From assembly GCF_023701525.1 (NCBI RefSeq), contig NZ_JAMQAW010000007.1, positions 126,150 to 190,149 of the forward strand: 64,000 nucleotides of DNA. Reading direction: 5' to 3'. Origin of the DNA: Streptomyces albipurpureus (GTDB taxonomy: Bacteria > Actinomycetota > Actinomycetes > Streptomycetales > Streptomycetaceae). The stretch's first letter is position 1. Every line of letters starts with the position of its first letter. The notes under the pieces were generated by a model. The model searched no databases. It was not told the DNA's origin and was given only the letters and a program-made list of their open reading frames with translations. Positions 1 to 9,266 of this stretch are shown in pieces. The translations under genes and the position numbers were made by a program.

Positions 1-2
1 TC

Positions 3-614
3 ATCGTGCGCACCGGGCTGACGATGCTGCTCGACGCCCAGCCCGACATCGAAGTGGTCGGCGCGGCCGCCGACGGGCGAGAGGCAGTCCGCCTGGCGCT
101 CCAGCTGCGCCCCGACGTCGGCCTGTTCGACATCCGAATGCCGCTGATGGACGGCATCGATGCCACCCGACGCCTCGCCGGCCCCAGCGTCACCGATCCC
201 CTGCCGATCGTGGTCATCACCACCTTCGACCTCGACGAGTATGTCCACGGGGCGCTCAGAGCCGGCGCCCGCGGATTCCTGCTCAAGGACGCCGGACCCG
301 CCCTGCTGACCCAGGCCATCCACGCCGCCGCCGCCGGAGACGCGCTGATCGCACCCAGCGTGACTGTCCGACTGCTCGCAGCGTTCGCCCGCGCACAGAC
401 CTCACCACCGAGGCAGCCGATAGAACCGCTCACCGCCCGCGAGGAGGAAGTCCTCGTGCCTGTAGCCCAGGGCCGCACCAACAATGAGATCGCCAGCGAG
501 CTTTACATCACCACAAGCACCGTCAAAGCCCACCTCGCCAGCCTCATGCGAAAGCTCGGCGCCCGAAACCGCGTCGAGGTCGCCATGTGGGCCCACGAGA
601 CCGGCCGCGTCTGA
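3..614 (+). CDS. LuxR/NarL-family response regulator, 5' end outside window
   Basis: DNA-binding output protein of a two-component system. A receiver domain occupies the first ~110 visible residues. The phospho-acceptor Asp lies in LFDIRMPLMDG and the conserved Lys in FLLKDAGP. A C-terminal LuxR HTH follows: LTAREEEVL, then NNEIASELYITTSTVKAH. The frame is open to the left edge, and the usual first strand and acidic pair of the receiver are missing. The visible GTG at position 6 is therefore internal and the gene begins outside the window. The partner kinase is probably just upstream, but this is inferred. Confidence 0.9.
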   Translation: MVRTGLTMLLDAQPDIEVVGAAADGREAVRLALQLRPDVGLFDIRMPLMDGIDATRRLAGPSVTDPLPIVVITTFDLDEYVHGALRAGARGFLLKDAGPALLTQAIHAAAAGDALIAPSVTVRLLAAFARAQTSPPRQPIEPLTAREEEVLVPVAQGRTNNEIASELYITTSTVKAHLASLMRKLGARNRVEVAMWAHETGRV

Positions 615-769
615 CGCCGCGAAGGCTCCCGCCGCCGTTTGCCGCAACCCCCCACAGCGTCACAAAGCGGCTCGGGCGCATATCGACCAGCCTTGTAGTA
701 CGCCACTCCCCCGGTCCGTTGCTGTTCGGGAGGCTCGGTCGGGAACACGCTGCAGGTTCGGGACCGTCT

Positions 770-1503
770 GGCATGGGGGCACGATGAGCTGCGCTCCCAC
801 CGGCAGACCCGCGGGGGCCGACCCGCTGGTACGGCGGTGGCGGGCAGGCCGGGCATGGTGGCCAGACCGGCCCAGACGAGCTGGTCGAAGTGCGGGTACC
901 CGACGCCGTCGTTGCCGACCCGGCGTTCCAAGACATGGGGTTGTGATCGTGCGGGAGTGCGGGAGTGGGCGTGATGGGACACACCACGGCGTCGAACTCG
1001 CCGAAGAGTTGCCGCCAGCCGTGGCGGTGGAGCTCGCGACGACTGTTCGCCTCGATCCAGTCGCGGTGGCTGCACACCATGCCGCGCAGCCGTGTCGCGT
1101 CGAGGCTCTGGTCGTCTGTGCTCAGTTCGGCGGCGTAGGTCCGCGGCTGCTCGTACCCTTCAACAGGAAAACGCGCAACGGAGCTCGAAGACAGCAACTG
1201 CGTGTAGAGCGTCCCGGCTTCGGTCAGACCGGGCAGCAGCGGAGTGTGCCGTTCGACGAGGGCGCCTCCGTCGACAAGGGCGTCGTCCACCCGGTTCACA
1301 CCCGCCCGCATAGCGGGCCCGGTCGGAATGAGCGGATGCTCGTCGAGAACCAGGACCCGGAAGTCGCCGAGCCGCTCGGGGCGCGCGGGCGGCAGCGTCA
1401 AGTCGTGCGCTTTGCCGAGCGTCCGCGGGTCCGGTCTCATGATGTCGAGCAGGAGCGTGAGGTCGCGGGCAGTGCGCGCCATCGGACCGACGACGGCGAG
1501 GTC
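770..1503 (-). pseudogene. Amidase-signature-family remnant with frameshifts
   Basis: C-terminal half of an amidase (GatA-like hydrolase). Reading the minus strand from about 1503, DFDLAVVGPMARTARDL and later FDAVVCPITPTPALPHDH are typical of the family. Near 905 the homology moves to a second frame (YPHFDQLVWAGLATMPGLPA), and near 820 to a third (AGLPVGAQLIVP). A TAG lies just upstream of the first block. The N-terminal part with the Ser-cisSer-Lys catalytic residues is absent. At least two frameshifts plus a 5' truncation make this a dead gene. Confidence 0.8.
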
Positions 1504-2280
1504 AAAGTCGACCGGCTACTGGCACTCTTGCCACATGGCAATCGCGGGGTCTCGCACGAAGACGACGGACACATGGCTCATGCCTGCTGATGAGGTGCTT
1601 CTGGGGAAACGGATCGCTGAGGTGCTTCCCGCAGCCGGATGGCACTGCAGCCACCCGGGGCCTCTGGGTCTGCACCAAGTGCACCTGCATGCCTCGATCG
1701 AGTCCGCGCTGGGTTGCGGTAGCACGCAAGCGTTCCTCGGCCTCCCGGCAGGCGCCTCCCTGCCAACGACCATCGTTCCGGCTCCCGGCGTCAGCGCGCC
1801 GTGCGGACCGCCGATCGCAGCAGTTGTCCAGTTGCTCTGTTCACGCCTCAGGACGGATGAACGGGGTGAGTTCTTCGAGAGCGGGCGCCTCGCGGTGCGG
1901 TGGTTCGAGCCCGAAGTCGGACCGGAAACGCATCAGACGCTCACCGAGCAGACACGGCTGGTCTGGACTGCGTTGCGAACCGCGACCCGGCCGGCAGCGA
2001 TCGAGACAGCAGTTGGTCGCCGCACTACAGGAACGAGAATCGGGCCCGCTGCCCATGACCAGGTGATCCGCCAGCAGGTGCCGCTGGCGGGACCAGGCGG
2101 TGAGCGGTTTCGGCTGGTGAACTGACGATCAGGCAGGCTCGTTCGGTCAGTTCTCCATCCACCCTGCTCGGACTGTGACTCGAACTGTGTCCGCTCACCC
2201 GGGCGTTCCCGGGTCGTGAAGGCGGCCTTCGCTTGCTGTTGTGGCCCGTCGCAGAGATCCGGGATCAACCGACGGCCGTT
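1504..2280. other. Gap without a recognisable gene
   Basis: About 780 bases between the amidase and transposase remnants. Open frames exist on both strands, but none has a credible start with a ribosome site or a family signature. Two minus-strand tails look protein-like: one ending near 1841 (FRSDFGLEPPHREAPALEEL) and one ending near 1516 (MSHVSVVFVRDP). They may be further gene remnants. I could not assign either. Confidence 0.4.
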
Positions 2281-2560
2281 GCCATGAGTGTGGTGTGCCC
2301 GGATGCCCGGCGGGATGAGCTGTTCGAGATCACCGATGCGGTGCTGTGCGTCGACGGGCCGGTGTGGTCTCACTGGTGGATCCGACGTTGGTGCCCGAAC
2401 ACCGCCGGGCGCACGGCGCGTTGAACGGAGCCCTCAACGGCGGCCGGATCGACGTCGAGGGGTTGCGGACGGCGCTGGCCGGGCCGCCGTTGCCCCGGTT
2501 CGAGGGCGGGCGGGGTGGGAGGCCTGGTGTCGGAAGTACGGGGGCACGACGACGCAAGGG
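2281..2560 (+). pseudogene. IS701-like transposase N-terminal remnant
   Basis: The translation RRDELFEITDAVLCVDGPV, then after a frame change near 2370 LVDPTLVPEHRRAHGAL and GRIDVEGLRTALAGPPLPR, matches the N-terminal region of transposases of the IS701 group common in Streptomyces. The DDE catalytic region is missing and the homology needs two frames. This is an inactive fragment. It sits next to several truncated genes and may mark the recombination that produced them. Confidence 0.75.
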
Positions 2561-2692
2561 TGGTGGCCGCGCGGAAGAAGCGCATCGAGATATCTCGCGG
2601 CCATCTGTAGCGTCGCGGTTCAGGGCACTCCCCAGGGCAACGGAAGTCGAGAACTCACCCAGCCACCACACCGCATCCGACTTCCTCCAGCG

Positions 2693-3092
2693 TCAGGGGT
2701 GCTGCCCGGTTCGGTCCGGTTGGCCGGGCCGCGTGCGGGGTTCCGGTGTGCGCTGCCATGCCCGCGGAGTCACCCCATACGCCTCCCGGAAGCGTCTGGC
2801 GAAGTGGCTTGCGTCCCGGAAGCCCCAGGCATGGGCGGCCGCGCCGATCGGTCTGGTGCGGCCGTTGGGAGCGGACAGGGTGCGGCGGGCGCCTTCGAGG
2901 CGTTGTTCGATCAGCCACTGCTCCAGGCTGATGTCCGACCGGGAGCACAGGCGGTACAGGCCGCGAAGGGAGATGCCGTGGGCCGCGGCGATTGCGGCCG
3001 GTGTGAGATCGGGTCGGGTCAGATGGGTCCGCGCGTAGGACAGGACGCGCTCCAGCAGAATGTCGGGCGGTGCGGATCGTGCGTGGGGGTCG
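2693..3092 (-). pseudogene. AraC-family regulator, C-terminal DNA-binding fragment
   Basis: The minus-strand translation contains a complete AraC double-HTH domain: AAAHGISLRGLYRLCSR, then the second helix pair and signature GFRDASHFARRFREAYGV. It ends with TPRAWQRT plus a short tail. The effector-binding N-terminal domain is missing. The open frame continues upstream only through unrelated sequence, which is the antisense of the hydrolase fragment starting near 3093. A weak fused product cannot be excluded, but truncation is more likely. Confidence 0.75.
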
Positions 3093-3230
3093 ATCGCCCC
3101 CGACCTCGAACGCTTCGAAGCCCAGCGGGCCGGCTCGCACACCACCGAGATCGACAGTTCACACGTCGCCATGATGTCCCACCCCGGCACCGTCACCCGG
3201 CTCATCACCTCCGCCGCCCGCACCACGGCG
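3093..3230 (+). pseudogene. Alpha/beta hydrolase C-terminal fragment
   Basis: A short stretch reading IAPDLERFEAQRAGSHTTE then SSHVAMMSHPGTVTRLI is the C-terminal end of alpha/beta hydrolases, including the catalytic His in SHVAMMS. The nucleophile and core are absent. The fragment abuts the AraC remnant on the opposite strand at one end and a metallo-hydrolase fragment in another frame at the other. It is a splinter left by deletion or rearrangement. Confidence 0.7.
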
Positions 3231-3670
3231 GCCACCCGATCAGCGTCACGGCCACACCGGCCCGCCACGGACCGCCGTTGTCCCGGCCGATCACCGGACA
3301 GGTGACCGGATTCGCCCTCGGCTGGGAAGGCCAACAGCACGGTGTCCTCTGGATCTCCGGAGACACCGTCCTCTACCGCGGGCTGCGCGAAGTCGCCCAG
3401 CGGCTCACTGTGGGCACGGCCCTGCTGCACCTGGGCGGCGTACGCTTTCCGATCACCGGCCCGCTCCGGTACACCATGACCGCGGCCCAGGCCATGGAGC
3501 GGTGCCGCTGGCTCCGGCCCCACACAGCCATCCCCGTCCACTACGAGGGCTGGCACCACTTTTACGAAGGCCGCCCGGGCATCGAGCGTGAGCTCACCCG
3601 CGTACCAGACGACATCCGCGACCGGTTCCGTTTCCTGCATACCGGAACCGCCACCGGCATCGACGCCTGA
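3231..3670 (+). pseudogene. MBL-fold metallo-hydrolase C-terminal fragment
   Basis: About 145 residues beginning near GHPISVTATPARHGPP and ending at the stop at 3670. HGPP, FALGWEGQQHGVLWISGDTV and the late TAIPVHYEGWHHF are typical of the C-terminal half of UlaG-type metallo-beta-lactamase-fold hydrolases. The metal-binding HxHxDH region that should precede it is missing, and the fragment joins the hydrolase remnant directly. There is no credible start codon with a ribosome site. Confidence 0.75.
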
Positions 3671-4193
3671 GGCGGGCGACATCGAGGGGGTGGCGGCCGC
3701 GAAGCAACCGCATTTCGCCGCCCGCTGTTCTTGGCCAAGGCACAGACTTCGACCAGCGGAGCGTTCGTGTCGAAGACAGGCAGTATCAGCCCGGACAACA
3801 AGAAGTTCCCGTCGATCCCACAGGAACCGACCGCAGGGCGGTGCCAGACCGGCACCTTCAAGCGTCGTCAAGCACGTACCACCGGCGCCACCGACCCGCG
3901 CACCACTACTCGCGGCGCCCCGCCCCCACCAGTGCGTGGAGCTTCTTCCCCGCTTCGGCCACCCGGCGGGCCGCGGCTTCCTCCGTCTGACTCCGCGCGT
4001 GACGTGTTCGGCGTCGTCCTTCGCGCACGGCCCGCACAGGGGGTCCCACTCGCCAGGTCAGGAGTTCTGCCCCCTACCGGCTGCCCAGGGCCGTCGGTGA
4101 ACTCGTTTCCGCAGCGCGCAGGCGTGCCCCGCAGCGGCGCCGAATGCGGCGCCGCTGCGCCCAGATGCCCGCGCCACGATGGGCCGGTGCGGG
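3671..4193. other. Gap with a possible small-gene relic
   Basis: No confident gene. On the minus strand a tail TEEAAARRVAEAGKKLHALV ends near 3913. A neighbouring frame reads WDPLCGPCAKDDAEHV. This could be a frameshifted small cysteine-containing protein. No family could be assigned. Confidence 0.3.
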
Positions 4194-5483
4194 CTACTCC
4201 CCCGCGGGGATTCGGGGTTCCAGGCGTACGGGGAGGGATGTCAGGTGCCAGTTGACAGGGTTGCTGCCGCGTCGTGGATGTTCCTGATCAGTGGCGAGCC
4301 GCAAGTCGGGTACGCGGGCGAGCAACTCGGTCAGGGCGACGGCGGTCTCCTCCTGTGCGAGGTGCGCGCCCAGGCAGCGGTGGACGCCGTGTCCGAAGCC
4401 GAGGTGGGGTTCGCGGCTGTAGCGGGTGCGAGTGAGGTCGAGGCCGTCGGGGTCGGTGAAGGCGGCCGGATCGCGGTTGGCCGCGGAGACGATCGGAAGG
4501 ACGGCTTCCCCGGTGCGTACCGGGGTGTTGCCGACGGTGGTGTCGCAGATGGCATAGCGGGGCAGCGCGCGTACGACGGGTCCGCAGTAGCGCATGAGCT
4601 CGTCGACGGCGTGCGGCATGAGGGTGGGGTCTTCGCGCAGCAGGGCGAGTTGATCGGGGTGGGTGAGCAGCGCTTCGGTGCTGTTGGCGATGAGGTTGAC
4701 CGTGGTGATGTGCCCGGCGACGACCAGGTTGACGATGAGGGCGACAAGTTCGTCGGTACTGAGTCGGTCGTGGTGGTGGGGTGCGAGCAGGTCGGAGATG
4801 AGGTCGTTGCCGGGGCGGGTGGCATGCAGCTCGACGAGGGCGTGGGCGTCGGCGACCATACCGGCGAGGGCGTCGCCGAGTTGGTCACCGCAGACGCCGG
4901 CGGTCAGCGTGGCGCTCCGCGCCCGCCAGCGCTCTCGGTCGGCTTCGGGAACGGCGATGAGCTCGCAGATGACGGTGATGGGCAGCGGTCGGGCGAAGTG
5001 TTCGATCAGGTCGACGACGCCGTCCTCGGCGTGGTCCGGCAGGCGGTCAAGCAGGTGGGTGGCGACGGCCTTGATCCTGGGGCGCAGCGCGGCCACACGG
5101 CGCGGGGAGAACGCGGCAGTGACCAGGCCGCGCAGTCGGCGGTGGTCGGGGCCGTCCGAGTCGAAGATTCCGGCGCGCAGGTACTTCTCGTGCTCCGCGT
5201 ACATGCCGCGGGCTTGCCAGGTCTGTTCGGTGCGGTGGGCCACCGCACCACCGGGGACGGTCGTGGCGTCGATGGTGAAGGCGGGGCCGCTCATGATGGT
5301 GCGGATGTCAGCGTGGCGGGTGGCCACCCACATGGGGTCCACACCCGGGACGCGGCCCCGCACCATCTGCTCGCGCTCACGGATATGGGTGTAGGCGGTG
5401 AACGGGTCGCGGATCAACTCCTGATCCGCGAGGTCCAACAGTTCGCTGTCGGCCTGGGTGGTGCCCGGGTCCTGCACAGCCAT
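4194..5483 (-). CDS. Cytochrome P450
   Basis: Soluble bacterial P450 monooxygenase of 429 residues, a normal length. The heme-ligand loop is FGHGVHRCLGAHL with Cys at about residue 370. The I-helix oxygen-activation motif is AGHITT and the K-helix ExxR is ELMR. The start is placed at ATG 5483 (MAVQDPGTTQ); an in-frame ATG 28 codons upstream gives an atypical N-terminus. No ferredoxin gene lies beside it, so redox partners must be elsewhere. The substrate cannot be read from sequence. Isolated P450s of this type in Streptomyces hydroxylate secondary metabolites or xenobiotics. Confidence 0.93.
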   Translation of the reverse strand: MAVQDPGTTQADSELLDLADQELIRDPFTAYTHIREREQMVRGRVPGVDPMWVATRHADIRTIMSGPAFTIDATTVPGGAVAHRTEQTWQARGMYAEHEKYLRAGIFDSDGPDHRRLRGLVTAAFSPRRVAALRPRIKAVATHLLDRLPDHAEDGVVDLIEHFARPLPITVICELIAVPEADRERWRARSATLTAGVCGDQLGDALAGMVADAHALVELHATRPGNDLISDLLAPHHHDRLSTDELVALIVNLVVAGHITTVNLIANSTEALLTHPDQLALLREDPTLMPHAVDELMRYCGPVVRALPRYAICDTTVGNTPVRTGEAVLPIVSAANRDPAAFTDPDGLDLTRTRYSREPHLGFGHGVHRCLGAHLAQEETAVALTELLARVPDLRLATDQEHPRRGSNPVNWHLTSLPVRLEPRIPAGE

Positions 5484-5681
5484 GTCGGAACGCTCCAAAC
5501 ACATGGATGTCTCAGGTGACGGCATCATGGCAGCGGCCCACACCCCACCGCCGACCGCCCGCGCCAATCCACCTGAACGAGGGTATTCGCCGCGAGCATC
5601 GCCACCGTCGGTGAACCCGCGCGAACCTCACCACCACACGGTCACAGGGGTGTTGTCAGTGGCGGCTCCTAGGATCCGGCC

Positions 5682-6185
5682 ATGAGCATGATCGGAGAGT
5701 ACGCCCGCCTCACCCCCACTGAGCTGGACCGGGCGGTCCAGGACCCCTACTGGGCCTGGGAGTTCGTCGAGGAGCACCTGGCCGCGGCGCCAGGCGACGG
5801 CACACCCGTTCCCGGGGGCCGTCTGCACAGCACCGGGAAGATGTGGCACGCGCTGGAGTATCTGCTGAGGCTCCGGGGCGTCGAGGTGAACGTGGTTCAT
5901 GGTGAGGAGGAGATCCCCGGCGCGGGGCACTGGGGGTACGGAGTGCCCCGGACGATCAGCCCGGAGCGGGTACGGGTCGCCGCGAGCGCGATGAAGGCGA
6001 TCACCCCGGAGGGACTCGTCGAGGAGGTCGCCCCGGCGGAGCTGGCGGACGCGGGGATCTACCCCTGTACGGGCTCCGACCCCGTTGAGCGGCTGGACGA
6101 CGTGGCGGTCGCGTACCAGGATCTCGCTGCCTTCTTCAGGACGGCCGCCCGTCTCCGGCAGGGCCTGGTGGTCTGGATCGCCTGA
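5682..6185 (+). CDS. DUF1877 (YfbM-like) protein
   Basis: Soluble 167-residue protein. MSMIGEYARLTPTELDRAV at the N-terminus, KMWHALEYLL in the middle and a C-terminal LAAFFRTAARLRQGLVVWIA are characteristic of the DUF1877/YfbM family. Its biochemical role is unknown. It stands alone, divergent from the P450 gene. The ATG at 5682 coincides with the conserved family N-terminus. Confidence 0.85.
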   Translation: MSMIGEYARLTPTELDRAVQDPYWAWEFVEEHLAAAPGDGTPVPGGRLHSTGKMWHALEYLLRLRGVEVNVVHGEEEIPGAGHWGYGVPRTISPERVRVAASAMKAITPEGLVEEVAPAELADAGIYPCTGSDPVERLDDVAVAYQDLAAFFRTAARLRQGLVVWIA

Positions 6186-6472
6186 TGGAGGGCCCGCGGG
6201 TGCGACCAGAACGAGCTCGCCCTCCTCCGCGGCCGAAGACGCCGGGGGACGACCGCTGGTGGGAGGCGCCGCGGTGCCGGAGGTGTATGACCATCAGCTG
6301 CGGCCAGGCCGGGCGGACTAGCCGGGCAGGCGCGGGGCGAGAGAGTCCCTGGTGGATTCGGCGTGCCGGGCATGTCAGCGTGATCGGAGGACGCCGGGCC
6401 CAGGATCTCGTCCCGGCCCTGGCCGCGCACGACGATGGGCACGCTGTCCATGCCCTCCAGGGCGCCGACTGT
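6186..6472. other. Gap, nothing recognised
   Basis: About 290 bases between the DUF1877 gene and a DUF4239 remnant. No open frame has a family signature or convincing ribosome site. Confidence 0.4.
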
Positions 6473-6670
6473 TCACATTCGCTTGCGGCCCTGCGCATCG
6501 CAGGGCAGTCTGCCCATGCCGTACACCGCCCGGAATTCGCGGGTGGCTTGGGCTTCGGTCTCCGCGATAGCGGTGGGTTTCACCCGGACCAGGCCGGTGA
6601 AGGGGCGTTCCACATCGCGGATCATCAGCAGCGCTCCGGTCAGCAGGGCGGTGATCAGCAGCAGTGCCAC
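6473..6670 (-). pseudogene. DUF4239 (bestrophin-like) membrane protein, C-terminal remnant
   Basis: The 65-codon frame reads ALLLITALLTGALLMIRDVERPFTGLVRV and ends with YGMGRLPCDAQGR. The final transmembrane helix followed by ERPF and the closing LPCD are typical of the end of DUF4239 proteins, which are usually about 250 residues. The N-terminal helices are not found upstream in any frame. A truncated remnant is the simplest reading. Confidence 0.6.
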
Positions 6671-6887
6671 GAGTTGGGGCCTGTGTGTCCGGCCCAGCGT
6701 GTACAGGGCTCCACCGGAACGCGGCCGGTGGAAGAGCGCCGGGCGGGCTCATGGACCACCACCGCCTCAACCCCAACGAGGAGGCGACCATCCCCACCGC
6801 TCCGAAGCCATGGGCCCCGTGGTGTGTTTCGTGGTCGTGCAATGGGCTGTCTTCCCAATCACCCACCGCACCCTGACCGTCACCGCT

Positions 6888-7181
6888 TTATGCCTGGTCG
6901 GGATCAGCGACGAGTAGCCGGGGTTCGAGGTCGGTCAGATCGTCGGCGTCGTAGTCCAGTTCGGCCGCCGCCGACAGCAGTCGGGTGTACTCCGCCCGCC
7001 CGAGGAGGAGCCGGAAGGAGTTGACCGTGTTGACGAGGTAGTCGATGGCCATGTCCGGCTCGCCGTTCGCGACCAGTTCACGAACCGATGTCAGTGCCGG
7101 CACGGAGATCCCGCGTGTGACGGCTCTCCGTTCCAGGGCGTCTACCACCGCGTACACCGATGCTGCTGCCGTCCGCGTCAT
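6888..7181 (-). CDS. Small hypothetical protein, weakly MafI-immunity-like
   Basis: A 97-residue protein starting MTRTAAASVYAVVDALERR. The centre reads SVRELVANGEPDMAIDYLV, resembling the helical core of MafI-type immunity proteins and related small acidic helical proteins. Longer starts at 7247 and 7394 are possible in the same frame, but the 5' part overlaps the degraded transposase frame. No toxin gene is adjacent. The immunity assignment is tentative. Confidence 0.5.
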   Translation of the reverse strand: MTRTAAASVYAVVDALERRAVTRGISVPALTSVRELVANGEPDMAIDYLVNTVNSFRLLLGRAEYTRLLSAAAELDYDADDLTDLEPRLLVADPDQA

Positions 7182-7349
7182 GACCGCCGTCCAGATTCCT
7201 TGCCCGTACCGCACGACGTCTGAACCGTCCGGTGGGGCGACGATCATATCGCTGCCCGCGCCGGAGGCCGCGTGAACCAGCGACCGTCCCGTAAATGATC
7301 TCCGAGCCGTCTCGGGCGGGGCAGCCGTCGCGCTGGCCGCTCGTCTGTC

Positions 7350-7593
7350 CGCCGAGTGTGAGCCTGTGCGCCCGTGCGATGCCCCACATGACATCGTGGA
7401 CGCCGTCGCCTTCGGGGTGACAGTCGCTAATGATCTTCCAGGCCTTCACCCGGGCCACGATGTGCTCGACACGGGCGCGGACCGGCATGTGGGACCGGCC
7501 GTGTGCTTCTTTCCCGTCCGGGAGGCCGGCCTGGCCGCGCTCGCGGGCGCCACCGAGGAGTGGCTGCTCCCTGGAGGGAGTAGTCACCCACAT
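7350..7593 (-). pseudogene. IS5-family transposase C-terminal remnant
   Basis: The translation MPVRARVEHIVARVKAWKII followed by a Cys and HDVMWGIARAHRLTL is the C-terminal DDE_Tnp_4 signature (R-x-RVEH-x3-R-x-K-x-W) of IS5-group transposases. It carries the last catalytic Glu in VEH. The catalytic Asp residues and the N-terminus are missing, and the frame runs on past the normal end. Inactive. Confidence 0.75.
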
Positions 7594-7691
7594 CTCCCCA
7601 GAGGAGTTGTCAGAAGAAGACGAGGATCACGGGCATGACGGGTCTTCTCTGCTGACTCCGGCCACGCGCCCGCTGGGACCCGGCAGCGAAA

Positions 7692-7721
7692 CGGCTCCGC
7701 CCTCAGGAGGAGGGGGAGCCG
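7692..7721. terminator. Perfect GC-rich hairpin downstream of glsB-like gene
   Basis: CGGCTCC (7692-7698) pairs with GGAGCCG (7715-7721). Immediately inside, CCCTC (7700-7704) pairs with GAGGG (7710-7714), leaving a 5-base loop and one bulged G. It lies about 30 bases past the stop of the minus-strand gene at 7753, where an intrinsic terminator is expected. Confidence 0.7.
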
Positions 7722-7757
7722 CTCGGGTCAGTGCCGCTCGGGTCAGTGCCGCTCAGG
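7718..7757. repeat. 15-bp tandem repeat, 2.7 copies
   Basis: GCCGCTCGGGTCAGT occurs at 7718-7732 and 7733-7747, followed by a partial third copy at 7748-7757. It lies between the hairpin and the stop codon of the following minus-strand gene. It probably arose by replication slippage. Confidence 0.85.
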
Positions 7758-8031
7758 CGTGGCGGTGGTGGCGCTTGTTACCGGTGACCAGTCGGTAGAC
7801 GGCGAGCAGGATGACAGAGCCGATGATGGCGGCGATCCAAGTGGAGAGGTCGAAGAAGCCGTCGATGGAGTCGACGCCGAATATGACCTTGCCGAGCCAT
7901 CCGCCGAGCAGACCGCCCGCGATGCCGATGAGCATCGTGATGATGATGCCGCCCGGGTCCTTACCCGGCATCAGCGCCTTCGCGATGAAGCCCGCGAGCA
8001 GTCCGATCAAGATCCAGGCAATGATGCTCAT
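7753..8031 (-). CDS. GlsB/YeaQ/YmgE-family stress-response membrane protein
   Basis: A 92-residue integral membrane protein of the transglycosylase-associated family, linked to general stress responses in many bacteria; the molecular function is not established. Helix 1 is IIAWILIGLLAGFIAKALM, a Gly-rich second helix contains GIAGGLLGGWLG, and the third is WIAAIIGSVILLAVYRLV. A short His/Arg-rich tail (GNKRHHRHA) ends it. Length and motif order match the family exactly. The ATG at 8031 is preceded by AGGAGC. The gene is monocistronic, with a hairpin terminator at 7692-7721. Confidence 0.93.
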   Translation of the reverse strand: MSIIAWILIGLLAGFIAKALMPGKDPGGIIITMLIGIAGGLLGGWLGKVIFGVDSIDGFFDLSTWIAAIIGSVILLAVYRLVTGNKRHHRHA

Positions 8032-9036
8032 GCGCTGCTCCTACCTCGATGAATAAAGCCGGTGTTAAGTCTCGTCTGCACCGTGCCGAGGTTTCCAAAC
8101 GTCCGGACCGCCTGATCATCGCCGGCGGGGCAGCTCTGGCGGGCAGCCGGTTTCGTCGCGGTACAGCCATGGGCTTCGTCGTGGTACAGCCGCCCCATGT
8201 GGTGTTCGGGTGGCACCGTGCCGCGCGGGTGGACACAGGTGGACAAGTGCATGGCAGGCCGGCCGACTTGGTCACACTGATCGCTGTCCAAACGATCCGG
8301 ATTCGCCCTCACGGCTCACTCGCGTCAGGTGGGGGCTTGGAGGCGGCGAACCAGGGACCGTCAGCCTCTGCGTGGAGTTCCTGTTCCTTTCCCGTCGCCT
8401 CCTGCCGGAGCGCGACGGTGTGCCGCGCGGTGGTGCGGGAGGCTTCGACATCGGCGGTGCGGGCCCATCTGGTCCGGGAGACGGGTTCGCCGGGTGCGGG
8501 TCCTGGCACTGGCGAACAGCGCCAGGATCGTGAGCGAGGACCCGCGGCAACCGAGTCCGCCCGCTCCGATTCACCCGATTGCCCGCAGTACATCGCAGAG
8601 CCCCCGCAGCAGGCACTGACCGTGCTCAGGCGCACGCCCAAACATCGCGGATGCCGTACCCCGGGGACAGCAGGAGGACATGGATGCGGGAATCTCTGCG
8701 TCAAAGGGGCGCTGAGCAGGGTCGATGCAGGGAGCACTAGGTCGCTGGAGGGGGTCGGTGCTCGGGACAGGAGCGCGGGAACGCATGAGCTCCGCCCAAG
8801 AAGGTGGGACAGAAATGCGGGTTCCTGGTGTCCATGAGCAGTGTGACCAGGCGAAATGTGCAGACATGACGGTCACTGCGGCTAGCCGGTCACGGGGACA
8901 CCGACGCGGATTAGGCGCTGAACGGGGTCGTGAGGCAGCCCCGAATGCTGCAACATCCTCCTACGAAGGCGTCGGCAACCCGCCTTGAGCGCACGCCTTC
9001 TACCCACTCGCAGTACATCCATCTGGAGTTAGACCC
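8032..9036. other. One-kilobase gap without a recognisable gene
   Basis: Open frames on both strands are Arg/Pro/Ala-rich, in the style of high-GC non-coding sequence. None shows a family motif or a good ribosome site. The last 30 bases contain the ribosome site of the small membrane protein gene at 9037. Confidence 0.4.
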
Positions 9037-9261
9037 GTGAGCAACCCGACCTGCGGCACGTCCTGCGTCGTGCCGACTCCCCTCAAAGCCACTGAAGTAG
9101 TGGTCCTCATCGTCATCGTCATCGCCGCGGCGGCCTTAGCCCTCGCCGGCTTCCAGTCCGTGGGCGTGATCGTCCTGACCGCCGAGGCATCAGTCCTCGG
9201 AGTTCAGCTGCTACGCCGACTGCGAAGTAGCCGCTGTACGCCGGGATCCGCGGAGGCATAA
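9037..9261 (+). CDS. Small single-pass membrane protein
   Basis: A 74-residue protein starting at GTG with CTGGAG upstream. An N-terminal Cys pair (CGTSC) precedes one or two hydrophobic segments (VVVLIVIVIAAAALALAGF and VGVIVLTAEASVLGVQLL), then a basic tail. The stop lies five bases before the next start, so it is co-transcribed with the HTH gene at 9267 and the two probably work together. No family recognised. Confidence 0.6.
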   Translation: MSNPTCGTSCVVPTPLKATEVVVLIVIVIAAAALALAGFQSVGVIVLTAEASVLGVQLLRRLRSSRCTPGSAEA

Positions 9262-9266
9262 CTCCC

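Noticed and set aside
4194..5483. P450 as part of a biosynthetic cluster with the methyltransferase at 54137
   Set aside because: The genes are 49 kb apart with unrelated operons between, and no polyketide, peptide or terpene synthase is present.
6655..6866. Upstream continuation of the DUF4239 remnant in another frame
   Set aside because: The translated sequence lacks hydrophobic helices, so only the C-terminal piece is claimed.
7718..7757. CRISPR-like direct repeats
   Set aside because: Two and a half directly abutting copies without spacers and with no cas genes; a simple tandem duplication.
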